NCBI GenBank assembly: GCA_903930035.1
Contig: CAIYXG010000075.1
Coordinates: 1 to 5,293, forward strand
DNA length: 5,293 nt
Direction of reading: 5' to 3'
DNA from: an uncultured Actinomycetes bacterium
GTDB lineage: Bacteria > Actinomycetota > Acidimicrobiia > Acidimicrobiales > Microtrichaceae
Shown piece after piece: positions 1-5,293 of the stretch. A program made the position numbers and the translations under genes. How positions within the stretch are numbered: position 1 is the stretch's first letter; each line of letters begins with the position of its first letter. The notes beneath the pieces are model-generated. The model worked only from the letters and a program-made list of their open reading frames with translations, had not been told where the DNA came from and searched no databases.

Positions 1-351
1 AAGGAGATGAAGTACCGCCCGAAGATCGGCGGCGGCGACTTCGACACCAAGACCCGCAAGGTCGCCCAGTTCCTGGGCGAGGGCCACAAGGTCAAGGTCA
101 CGATCATGTTCCGGGGCCGGGAGATGCAGCACCCGGAGCTGGGCCGGCGCATCCTCGACCGTGTGGCCGAGGAGGTCGCCGACGTGGGCCGGGTGGAGAT
201 CATGCCCAAGCAGGACGGCCGGAACATGACGATGGTGCTGGGCCCCGAGAAGAAGGCCCAGCCCAGGCCCAAGCCGCAGGCCGCGCCGGCCGACGCGGCG
301 CCGGAGGCCGCTGCCGGGCCCGCCGAGGCGGGCACGGCCGAGACCGACTGA
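1..351 (+). CDS. infC: Translation initiation factor IF3, C-terminal part (5' end outside window)
   Basis: IF3 binds the 30S subunit, blocks premature 50S joining and checks the start codon and initiator tRNA. The window opens in frame inside the gene (Lys-Glu-Met-Lys-Tyr-Arg-Pro). The 116 visible codons cover most of the IF3 C-terminal domain, the part that binds 16S rRNA. The family motif FRGREM is at 109-126, and the domain closes with the typical GRNMTMVLGPEKK around 220-255. The Met codon at 7 is internal, because the reading frame continues upstream and the same Lys-Glu-x-Lys-x-Arg-Pro run is internal in known IF3 proteins. A 31-residue tail rich in Ala, Pro and Glu (256-348) extends beyond the usual E. 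coli-type end. Such tails occur in actinobacterial IF3 and are probably disordered. rpmI follows after 27 bases, as in the classic infC-rpmI-rplT operon. The identification is secure; the N-terminal domain and start codon cannot be seen. Confidence 0.96.
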   Translation, partial: KEMKYRPKIGGGDFDTKTRKVAQFLGEGHKVKVTIMFRGREMQHPELGRRILDRVAEEVADVGRVEIMPKQDGRNMTMVLGPEKKAQPRPKPQAAPADAAPEAAAGPAEAGTAETD

Positions 352-378
352 CGCCAGGACCGAGAGACAGGAAGAACC

Positions 379-573
379 ATGCCGAAGATGAAGACGCACT
401 CCGGTGCGAAGAAGCGCTACAAGGTGACGGGCTCCGGGAAGATCACCCGGCGCAAGGTCAACAAGAGCCACATCCTCGAGAAGAAGCCGTCCAAGCGGAA
501 GCGCCGCCTGTCCGGCACCGCCGAGATCACCGGTGGCGACCGGGCCCGTGCCCGCCGTCAGCTGGGCATCTGA
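379..573 (+). CDS. rpmI: 50S ribosomal protein L35 (bL35)
   Basis: A 64-residue, strongly basic protein of the large ribosomal subunit, matching the usual L35 length of about 64-66 residues. The N-terminus MPKMKTHSGAKKRYKVTGSG is the L35 signature. It is followed by the Lys/Arg-rich stretch KKPSKRKRRL near residues 35-44, which contacts 23S rRNA. The ATG at 379 is supported by the purine-rich Shine-Dalgarno AGGAAG at 369-374, four bases upstream. The gene lies 27 bases after infC and 45 bases before rplT, so cotranscription is likely. In E. coli L20 represses this operon through a structure ahead of rpmI; the 27-base gap here is too short to hold an equivalent pseudoknot by itself. Intact and ordinary. 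Confidence 0.98.
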   Translation: MPKMKTHSGAKKRYKVTGSGKITRRKVNKSHILEKKPSKRKRRLSGTAEITGGDRARARRQLGI

Positions 574-574
574 G

Positions 575-590
575 CCGGCCCCCGGGCCGG
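575..590 (+). other. Small GC hairpin in the rpmI-rplT gap
   Basis: CCGGCCC (575-581) and GGGCCGG (584-590) are exact inverted repeats immediately after the rpmI stop codon. With a realistic loop the stem is six base pairs, 575-580 with 585-590. No T-run follows, so it is not a standard intrinsic terminator. It could slow ribosomes or polymerase or protect mRNA ends between the two ribosomal protein genes. In DNA this GC-rich a short stem may also arise by chance. Confidence 0.3.
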
Positions 591-618
591 GTACCGAGTC
601 GAGAACGAAGGAGCAGTC

Positions 619-1002
619 ATGGCACGTGTGAAGCGCGGCGTCCACGCCAAGAAGAACCACAAGGCAGTCCTCAAGAAGGCCAAGGGCTACTACGGCAACC
701 GGAGCCGCTCGTTCCGGGCCGCCAACGAGGCCGTCATGCACGCGGGGCAGTACGCCTTCCGCGACCGCCGGGCCCGCAAGGGTGAGATGCGCAAGCTCTG
801 GATCCAGCGGATCAACGCAGCCTGCCGCCTGCACGGCACCACCTACAGCCAGTTCGTCAACGGCCTCAAGCTGGCCGGCGTCGAGATGGACCGGAAGGTC
901 CTGGCCGACCTGGCCGTCCACGACGACGCCGCCTTCGCCGCCCTGGTCGAGGTGGCGACCGCCGCCGTGGCCGCGGCCCCCTCTGCCGAGGTGGCCAGCT
1001 GA
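619..1002 (+). CDS. rplT: 50S ribosomal protein L20 (bL20)
   Basis: L20 is a primary 23S rRNA-binding protein needed early in 50S assembly. The 127 residues start with MARVKRGVHAKKNHKAVLKK, the basic rRNA-binding extension. The conserved AKGYYGNRSRSFR follows at about 21-33, and the globular-domain signature RKLWIQRINAACR is at 58-70. The first ~115 residues align with the family length. The last ~14 residues (TAAVAAAPSAEVAS) form an Ala-rich extension beyond the usual end. The start is fixed by the Shine-Dalgarno AAGGAG at 608-613, five bases before the ATG. The gene is the third member of infC-rpmI-rplT. Its TGA at 1000-1002 overlaps a possible CTG start of the methyltransferase gene at 999 (CTGA), which would allow translational coupling. 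Intact. Confidence 0.98.
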   Translation: MARVKRGVHAKKNHKAVLKKAKGYYGNRSRSFRAANEAVMHAGQYAFRDRRARKGEMRKLWIQRINAACRLHGTTYSQFVNGLKLAGVEMDRKVLADLAVHDDAAFAALVEVATAAVAAAPSAEVAS

Positions 1003-1031
1003 GCCAGGGCCGCCCTGACGGACTTGCAGAG

Positions 1032-1057
1032 CTGCGGCGCCTCGCGAGGCGCCGCAG
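1032..1057. repeat. Perfect 26-bp palindrome at the 5' end of the methyltransferase frame
   Basis: CTGCGGCGCCTCG (1032-1044) is followed directly by its exact reverse complement CGAGGCGCCGCAG (1045-1057). In RNA it would form an 11-bp stem closed by a CGCG loop. It extends outward through a G-U (1031/1058), an A-U (1030/1059) and a G-C pair (1029/1060), about 14 pairs in all. It starts 30 bases after the rplT stop. Only TTC follows rather than a T-run, so it is not a textbook intrinsic terminator. It could still act as a U-tract-less terminator or attenuator, an mRNA 3'-end stabiliser for the ribosomal protein genes, or a protein-binding site. The same bases also encode the conserved Arg-rich methyltransferase N-terminus. 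Confidence 0.75.
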
Positions 1058-1253
1058 TTCGCGTACCGAGCAGGGCCGCTACCTGGTGGACGGCCCCGTG
1101 CTGCTCGCCGAGGCGCTGTCGGCCGGCGTGGAGCTCGACGGCGTCTACGCGGAGCCCGCCGCGCTGGACGGCCCGTCGGTGCGTGCCGCGGCGCACGCCG
1201 GCGTGCCGGTCCACCCGGTCGCCGACGGCGCGCTCTAGAAGGTCCTCGACCTG

Positions 1254-1802
1254 GTGGCGCCCCAGTCGGTCGTCGCCGTCGCCCGCGCCCGTCCGCACGA
1301 CCTGCCCCACGTGGTCGCCGCCGCCGTGGCCGAGGGGGCCCCGCTGCTGGTCCTGGTCGGGCTGCAGGACCCCGGCAACGCCGGCACGCTGGTGCGTGTG
1401 GCCGAGGCCGCGGGCTGTGCCGGCGTCGTGCTGACCGAGCACTCGGTGGACCTCTTCAACCCCAAGACGGTGCGCGCCACCGCCGGCTCGCTGTTCCGTG
1501 TGCCGGTCGCGCAGGACGTGCCGGTCGACGCGCTGCTGTCGGCCTGCGCCGCCGCCGCCGTCCCGGTGGTGGCCACCGCGGCGGTGGACGGCACCGACCC
1601 GTCGGACGCCCCGCTCGGTGGTGCGGCTGCCGTGCTGCTCGGCAGCGAGGCGCACGGTCTGGCCGACGACCTCGTGGTCCGGGCCGACGCACGGGTGACG
1701 ATCCCCATGGCCGGACAGGTCGAGTCCCTCAACGCCGCCGTCGCCGGCGCCGTCCTGGCCTTCGAGGCGGCCCGCCGGCGCCGGACCGCGTCGGCGGGCT
1801 GA
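1254..1802 (+). CDS. Possible separately translated SPOUT catalytic domain (C-terminal part of the interrupted methyltransferase)
   Basis: After the TAG at 1236-1238 the first standard start in the same frame is GTG 1254, giving 182 residues beginning MAPQSVVAVARARPHDLP. This piece holds the whole SPOUT domain with its three motifs but lacks the N-terminal substrate-binding domain. AGAAGG (1237-1242), overlapping the stop codon itself, resembles a Shine-Dalgarno 11 bases before the GTG. Ribosomes ending at the TAG could therefore restart here. Known SpoU enzymes such as TrmL work with little more than the SPOUT domain, so a stable fragment is conceivable. Whether it is made or active is unknown. 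An automatic annotation would probably report this part as the gene. Confidence 0.45.
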   Translation: MAPQSVVAVARARPHDLPHVVAAAVAEGAPLLVLVGLQDPGNAGTLVRVAEAAGCAGVVLTEHSVDLFNPKTVRATAGSLFRVPVAQDVPVDALLSACAAAAVPVVATAAVDGTDPSDAPLGGAAAVLLGSEAHGLADDLVVRADARVTIPMAGQVESLNAAVAGAVLAFEAARRRRTASAG

Positions 1803-1818
1803 CCGGACGGCGGCCCGA

Positions 1819-1854
1819 ATGACTTACGGCGCAGCGGTGCCCGTGGGCCACAAT
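1819..1854 (+). promoter_or_regulatory. Weak promoter-like region ahead of pheS
   Basis: The gap after the methyltransferase stop contains the least GC-rich stretch nearby. ATGACT (1819-1824) matches four of six bases of a -35 TTGACA box, and CACAAT (1849-1854) matches four of six of a -10 TATAAT box. The 24-base spacing between them is too long for a normal sigma-70-type promoter, so this exact pairing is probably wrong even if a promoter lies here. A separate pheST promoter would make sense because the gap is the longest in the window. The evidence is weak. Confidence 0.2.
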
Positions 1855-1856
1855 GT

Positions 1857-1890
1857 CGGGTCCGTCCCGCCCGGGACGGCCGCCGACCCG
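1857..1890 (+). other. Bulged hairpin in the pheS leader
   Basis: An outer stem CGGGTC (1857-1862) with GACCCG (1885-1890) encloses an inner stem CGTCCC (1863-1868) with GGGACG (1873-1878). The loop is GCCC, and a six-base bulge lies at 1879-1884. This gives 12 base pairs ending three bases before the pheS Shine-Dalgarno. No T-run follows it. It could influence ribosome access or act as a leader structure. It lacks the length and conserved elements of a T-box and there is no visible Phe-rich leader peptide, so the known pheST control systems are not evident. Confidence 0.4.
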
Positions 1891-1893
1891 AGC

Positions 1894-1898
1894 AGGAG
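1894..1898 (+). promoter_or_regulatory. pheS Shine-Dalgarno, decides the start
   Basis: AGGAG at 1894-1898 is six bases from ATG 1905 but only three bases from the adjacent in-frame GTG 1902. The spacing favours the ATG as the pheS start. Confidence 0.75.
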
Positions 1899-1904
1899 CG
1901 TGTG

Positions 1905-2933
1905 ATGTCGGACGAGGTGTCCCAGCTGGCCGACGAGGGCGTCGCCCGCGTCGCTGCGGCCGCCGACCTCGACGCCCTGCACGAGCTGGAGCTCGAGCTC
2001 CTGGGCAAACGGTCCCGCCTGACGGCCGTCAAGGCCACCATGAGGGACCTCGACCCCGAGCAGCGGAAGACGGTCGGCGCGGCCCTGAACGCGGCCCGCA
2101 CCCGCCTCGAGGAGGCGGTCACCGGTCGCCGCACCGAGCTCGAGTCGGCTGCCCGCCGGGTGCAGCTCGAGGCCGAGCGGCTCGACCTGACCGAGCACCT
2201 CGGGCGCGCGACGGTGGGGCACGCCCACCCGATCACCCAGACCTGGGAGCGGCTGGAGGACGTCTTCGTGGGCATGGGGTACCGCGTCGCCGACGGCCCC
2301 GAGGTCGAGACCGACTGGTTCAACTTCGAGGCGCTGAACCTGCCGCCCTCGCACCCGGCCCGCTCCCTCTGGGACACCCTCTACCTGGACCCGGCCGGCC
2401 TCGACGGCGTGGCGGCCGAGCAGCTCCTGCTGCGCACGCACACGTCGCCGGTGCAGGCCCGCACCATGCTCGCCGCGGTCCGCGACGGCTGGGGACCGCC
2501 GATCTACGTGGTGTGCCCTGGCCGCGTGTACCGGCGCGACACGGCGGACGCCACGCACCTTCCGGTCTTCCACCAGGTCGAGGGCCTCGTGGTCGACCGG
2601 GGGATCACCATGGGCGACCTGTCGGGCACGATCGAGACCTTCACCAAGGCCTACTTCGGGGCCGACCTCACGAGCCGCATGCGTCCGTCGTACTTCCCCT
2701 TCACCGAGCCGTCCGCCGAGTTCGACATCTCCGGCCCCGACGGCGAGTGGCTGGAGCTGGGCGGCTGCGGCATGGTCCACCCCAACGTCCTGCGCTCGTG
2801 CGGCCTGGACCCCGAGGAGTGGACCGGGTTCGCCTTCGGCTTCGGCATCGACCGCCTGGCGAAGGTGCGCCACCACGTCGAGGACCTCCGCGACTTCATC
2901 ACCAACGACCAGCGGTTCCTGGAGCAGTTCTGA
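1905..2933 (+). CDS. pheS: Phenylalanine--tRNA ligase alpha subunit
   Basis: This is the catalytic subunit of the cytoplasmic alpha2-beta2 phenylalanyl-tRNA synthetase, which activates Phe with ATP and charges the 3' end of tRNA-Phe. The 342 residues start with an N-terminal coiled-coil arm (about 1-95), rich in Leu, Glu and Arg, that contacts tRNA. The class II catalytic core follows: motif 1 around HPITQTWERLEDVF (108-121), the conserved DWFNFEALNLPPSHPAR (137-153), motif 2 with PGRVYRRDTADATHLPVFHQ (205-224), GGCGMVHPNVL (286-296), and motif 3 GFGIDRLAKVR (312-322). Ala310 in GFAFG corresponds to E. coli Ala294, the residue that shapes the Phe pocket, so normal substrate selectivity is expected. 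ATG 1905 is preferred over GTG 1902 on Shine-Dalgarno spacing. The stop overlaps the pheT start by one base (TGATG), which fits coupled synthesis of the two chains in equal amounts. Intact. Confidence 0.98.
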   Translation: MSDEVSQLADEGVARVAAAADLDALHELELELLGKRSRLTAVKATMRDLDPEQRKTVGAALNAARTRLEEAVTGRRTELESAARRVQLEAERLDLTEHLGRATVGHAHPITQTWERLEDVFVGMGYRVADGPEVETDWFNFEALNLPPSHPARSLWDTLYLDPAGLDGVAAEQLLLRTHTSPVQARTMLAAVRDGWGPPIYVVCPGRVYRRDTADATHLPVFHQVEGLVVDRGITMGDLSGTIETFTKAYFGADLTSRMRPSYFPFTEPSAEFDISGPDGEWLELGGCGMVHPNVLRSCGLDPEEWTGFAFGFGIDRLAKVRHHVEDLRDFITNDQRFLEQF

Positions 2934-5293
2934 TGCGCGTCCTGCTGTCCTGGCTCCGAGAGTTCGCCCCGCTCGAGGGCACCCCCGACGACATCGCGGC
3001 GCAGCTCACCGACCTCGGCCTGCCGGTCGAGGAGCAGTTCGAGATGGGTGCCCACCTCGACGGCGTGGTCGTGGCCCGGGTGCTCGACGTCCGGCCGCAC
3101 CCCGACGCCGACAAGATCCGCCTGGTCGACGTCGACGCCGGCGACGGCACCCCGCTCCAGATCTGCTGCGGCGCCGGCAACATGGCGGCCGGCGACCTGG
3201 TCCCGCTCGCGACGGTCGGCACCGTCATGCCCGGCGGCATGGAGATCGCCGCCCGCAGGATGCGCGGCCAGGAGTCCCACGGCATGCTCTGCTCGGCCCG
3301 TGAGCTGGAGCTCGGCGACGACCACGCGGGGCTGCTCCTGCTGCCCGCCGACCTCGTCCCCCGCACGGACCTGCGGGTGGCGCTCGACCTCCGCACCGAC
3401 ACCGTCTACGACCTCGACGTGCTGCCCAACCGCCCCGACGCGCTCTGCATGCTCGGTGTCGCCCGCGACCTCGCGGCCCGCCAGGGCGTCCCGCTCCTGG
3501 TCCCGGACGTCGTGCCGTCCGTCGTCCCGGGCGGCCCCGAGGTCCCGGTCGAGATCCTCGACGCCGACCTCTGCGGCCAGTTCGCGGTCCGCGTCGTGTC
3601 GGGCCTCCGGCTCGGCCCGTCGCCACGGTGGATGGCCCAGCGGCTGGTCGCCGCGGGGATGCGGCCCATCAACAACGTCGTCGACGTCTCCAACTACGTC
3701 ATGCTCGAGCTGGGCCAGCCCAACCACACCTACGACCTGGCCCGGGTGCCGGGCGGTGCGTTCCGGGTGCGCCCGGCGTACGACGGCGAGACCCTGGAGA
3801 CGCTCGACGGCACCGTGCGGACGCTGACGCCTGCCGACGGCGTCATCGCCGGGGCCGACGACGTCGCCATCGGGCTCGCCGGCGTGATGGGCGGCGCCTC
3901 CACCGAGATCTCGGGGGACACGGTCGACGTCGCCGTCGAGGTGGCGTGGTGGGACCCCGGTCGCGTGGCGGCCACCGCCGCCCGCCTGAACCTGCACTCC
4001 GAGGCCTCGCTGCGCTTCAAGCGCGGGGTGGACCCGGCCGTGGCCCACCGCGCCCTCGACCGCATCTGCTCGCTCCTCGCCGAGGTGGCCGGCGCCACCG
4101 TCCACGACGGCGGGACCTGGGCGCAGGGGAACCTGCCCGAGCCCGCCACCGTGGCGGTCCGCCCGGACCGCGTCAACGCCGTCCTCGGCACGTCGCTCGG
4201 GCCCGACGAGATGGCGGCGCTCCTGTCGCCGATGGGCTTCGGCTGCACCGAGCAGGGCGACGTCCTGTCCGTCGCCGTGCCCACCTGGCGTCCCGACACC
4301 TCGATCGAGGTCGACGTCGCCGAGGAGGTGGCACGCCAGTACGGCTTCAGCCGGATCGGCAAGACGGTGCCGCGCTCGCCGCACACCGGGGAGCTGACCA
4401 CCCGCCAGCAGGCCCGGCGCCGCATCCGCCGCGCCCTGGAGGGGGCCGGTCTGAGCGAGGCGATGCCGCTGCCGTTCCTGGCGCCGGGCGACCTCGAGCG
4501 CTGCGGCCTGCCGCCCGGCGGTCTGGTCATCGCCAACCCGCTCGCCGCCGAGGAGTCGGTGCTGCGGACCTCACTGCGGCCCGGCCTGCTCGGCGCCGTC
4601 GCCCACAATGCCCGGCACCGGAACCCTGGCGTCCGGCTGTTCGAGGTCGGCCGGACCTTCGAGGTCGGTGCCGAGGGCGTCCTGACGGACGTCGAGCGGT
4701 CGGCCGCGGCCGGGACGGTGCTCTCGGGCGAGGCCGAGCACCTGGGCGTGGCGCTGGCCGGCCAGGAGGCCCCGGCAGCGGTCGAGCTCCTCGAGGTGGT
4801 CCTGGCGGCGGCGCAGACGGGGCCCCTCGGTCTCCGGACGGCCGTCGTGGCCGGCCTCCACCCGTCCCGTGCCGCCGTCGTCGAGGTGGCCGGCGTGGTC
4901 GTCGGCGAGGTCGGCGAGGTCGACCCCGAGGTCCTCTCGGCGCTGGGCGTCGAGGAGCGGGTCGCCTGGCTCGACCTGGACCTCTCGGTCCTGCTGTCCT
5001 TGCCCACCCTGGACCGTCTGGCCCGCCCGGTCAGCCGGTTCCCCTCGAGCGACTTCGACCTGGCGTTCGTGCTGGACGAGCAGACGCCGGCCGCCGTGGT
5101 GCGGGCCACCGTCACCGGCGCCGCCGGACCGCTGCTGCAGCGGTGCGACCTGTTCGACGTGTTCCGCTCCGGGGCACTGGGGGAGGGGCGTCGCAGCCTG
5201 GCGTTCCGGCTCCGGGTCCAGGCGCCGGACCGCACGCTGACCGACGACGAGGTGGCGCAGGTCCGCGCCGCGGTCATCGACGCCGTCGTGGAG
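2933..5293 (+). CDS. pheT: Phenylalanine--tRNA ligase beta subunit (3' end outside window)
   Basis: The beta chain completes the alpha2-beta2 enzyme, binds tRNA-Phe and hydrolyses mischarged Tyr-tRNA-Phe. All 787 visible codons are open. Domains in order: N-terminal MRVLLSWLREF; an OB-fold tRNA-binding domain (about 38-150, with HPDADK at 56-61 and GMLCS); the B3/B4 editing domain (about 205-375); B5 (about 407-472, from VAVRPDRVNAVLG to QYGF); the inactive class II-like core (about 480-690); and the FDX-ACB anticodon-binding domain from PVSRFP at 699. Editing residues look present: His265 in GQPNH and Glu336 in VEVAWWDP align with E. coli His265 and Glu334. Only about ten residues seem to be missing at the C-terminus, judged from the E. 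coli length of 795. The ATG at 2933 shares its A with the pheS stop, and TGGAG at 2920-2924 is a suitable Shine-Dalgarno. The segment around 610-660 looks shorter than usual. Confidence 0.97.
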   Translation, partial: MRVLLSWLREFAPLEGTPDDIAAQLTDLGLPVEEQFEMGAHLDGVVVARVLDVRPHPDADKIRLVDVDAGDGTPLQICCGAGNMAAGDLVPLATVGTVMPGGMEIAARRMRGQESHGMLCSARELELGDDHAGLLLLPADLVPRTDLRVALDLRTDTVYDLDVLPNRPDALCMLGVARDLAARQGVPLLVPDVVPSVVPGGPEVPVEILDADLCGQFAVRVVSGLRLGPSPRWMAQRLVAAGMRPINNVVDVSNYVMLELGQPNHTYDLARVPGGAFRVRPAYDGETLETLDGTVRTLTPADGVIAGADDVAIGLAGVMGGASTEISGDTVDVAVEVAWWDPGRVAATAARLNLHSEASLRFKRGVDPAVAHRALDRICSLLAEVAGATVHDGGTWAQGNLPEPATVAVRPDRVNAVLGTSLGPDEMAALLSPMGFGCTEQGDVLSVAVPTWRPDTSIEVDVAEEVARQYGFSRIGKTVPRSPHTGELTTRQQARRRIRRALEGAGLSEAMPLPFLAPGDLERCGLPPGGLVIANPLAAEESVLRTSLRPGLLGAVAHNARHRNPGVRLFEVGRTFEVGAEGVLTDVERSAAAGTVLSGEAEHLGVALAGQEAPAAVELLEVVLAAAQTGPLGLRTAVVAGLHPSRAAVVEVAGVVVGEVGEVDPEVLSALGVEERVAWLDLDLSVLLSLPTLDRLARPVSRFPSSDFDLAFVLDEQTPAAVVRATVTGAAGPLLQRCDLFDVFRSGALGEGRRSLAFRLRVQAPDRTLTDDEVAQVRAAVIDAVVE

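Larger units (their letters stand above)
999..1802 (+). pseudogene. TrmH/SpoU-family RNA 2'-O-ribose methyltransferase gene, interrupted by an in-frame TAG
   Basis: Read through the TAG, this frame gives about 267 residues of a SpoU-family SAM-dependent 2'-O-ribose methyltransferase, a normal family length. The N-terminal substrate-binding part is recognisable as ELRRLARRRSSRTEQGRYL followed by VDGPVLLAEAL (about 1029-1121). The SPOUT catalytic domain has all three motifs: GLQDPGNAGTLVR (1359-1397), LLGSEAHGL (1635-1661), and IPMAGQVESLNAAVAG (1701-1748), whose Asn is part of the active-site/SAM region. TAG at 1236-1238 (codon 80 from 999) falls between the two domains with the frame unchanged on both sides. 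One G-to-T change from GAG (Glu) would explain it. No ATG, GTG or TTG lies in frame between about 900 and 1086. The best start is CTG 999, overlapping the rplT stop and preceded by GAGGTGG at 988-994. Position matches actinobacterial tsnR, between rplT and pheS. The RNA target cannot be told from sequence. Sequencing error, recent inactivation and a split gene all remain possible. Confidence 0.8.

Noticed and set aside
1032..1057. Classical intrinsic terminator after rplT
   Set aside because: The stem is strong, but only TTC follows it instead of a T-run, and the bases are also coding for a conserved part of the next gene. It is recorded as a palindrome of unknown role.
1236..1238. Programmed amber recoding (pyrrolysine or similar)
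   Set aside because: SpoU methyltransferases are not known to use a recoded residue, and the position is a linker between domains rather than an active site. Nothing in the window suggests recoding machinery.
1024..1434. 136-codon + strand frame from TTG 1024 as an alternative gene after rplT
   Set aside because: It is in a different frame from the SpoU homology and its translation is Arg/Ser/Pro-rich without any motif. It is a shadow of the methyltransferase frame.
843..1655. 270-codon open frame on the - strand across the rplT end and the damaged methyltransferase
   Set aside because: Because the sense gene is interrupted I considered whether the real gene is antisense. The + frame shows all SpoU motifs while the - frame gives His/Arg/Gly-rich low complexity, so the sense reading is correct.
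1803..1904. T-box riboswitch or Phe-rich leader peptide controlling pheST
   Set aside because: The gap of about 100 bases is too short for a T-box, has no recognisable T-box core, and contains no small frame with clustered Phe codons.
2651..4384. 577-codon open frame on the - strand opposite pheS/pheT
   Set aside because: The opposite strand encodes clear pheS and pheT with all motifs. The antisense frame is a by-product of scarce stop codons in GC-rich DNA, and its translation is a low-complexity mix of Arg, Gly, Val and His with no recognisable domain.
3730..5277. 515-codon open frame on the - strand opposite pheT
   Set aside because: It gives a Ser/Arg/Thr-rich translation with no motif and lies fully opposite an intact pheT, so it is a shadow frame.

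Overview
The window is a high-GC stretch (most third codon positions are G or C) carrying part of a conserved translation gene cluster, all on the + strand. In order it holds the 3' part of infC (initiation factor IF3), rpmI (ribosomal protein L35), rplT (ribosomal protein L20), a TrmH/SpoU-type RNA methyltransferase gene, pheS, and almost all of pheT (phenylalanyl-tRNA synthetase alpha and beta chains). An infC-rpmI-rplT-methyltransferase-pheS-pheT order is known from actinobacteria; in Mycobacterium tuberculosis the methyltransferase in this position is tsnR. Together with the base composition and the style of the PheS and PheT sequences, this suggests an actinobacterium, possibly of the Acidimicrobiia. 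That placement is inference, not a database result.

Layout. Bases 1-351 are the C-terminal domain of IF3 plus an Ala/Pro-rich tail, with the 5' end outside the window. rpmI (379-573) and rplT (619-1002) follow with short gaps and clear Shine-Dalgarno sequences. From 999 to 1802 the reading frame encodes a recognisable, otherwise full-length TrmH-family methyltransferase, but an in-frame TAG at 1236-1238 interrupts it and it has no ATG/GTG/TTG start at its expected N-terminus. A perfect 26-bp palindrome (1032-1057) lies inside its first codons. A gap of about 100 bases (1803-1904) holds a weak promoter-like site and a hairpin just ahead of the pheS Shine-Dalgarno. pheS (1905-2933) and pheT (2933 to the window end) overlap by one base (TGATG).

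How the genes work together. IF3 controls start-site selection on the 30S subunit, and L35 and L20 are 50S proteins, L20 being an early assembly protein. The SpoU-type enzyme would 2'-O-methylate rRNA or tRNA, and PheST charges tRNA-Phe. This is a housekeeping region. I found no mobile element, CRISPR array, RNA gene or new multi-gene system. The point most worth a second look is the broken or recoded methyltransferase gene and the palindrome at its 5' end.
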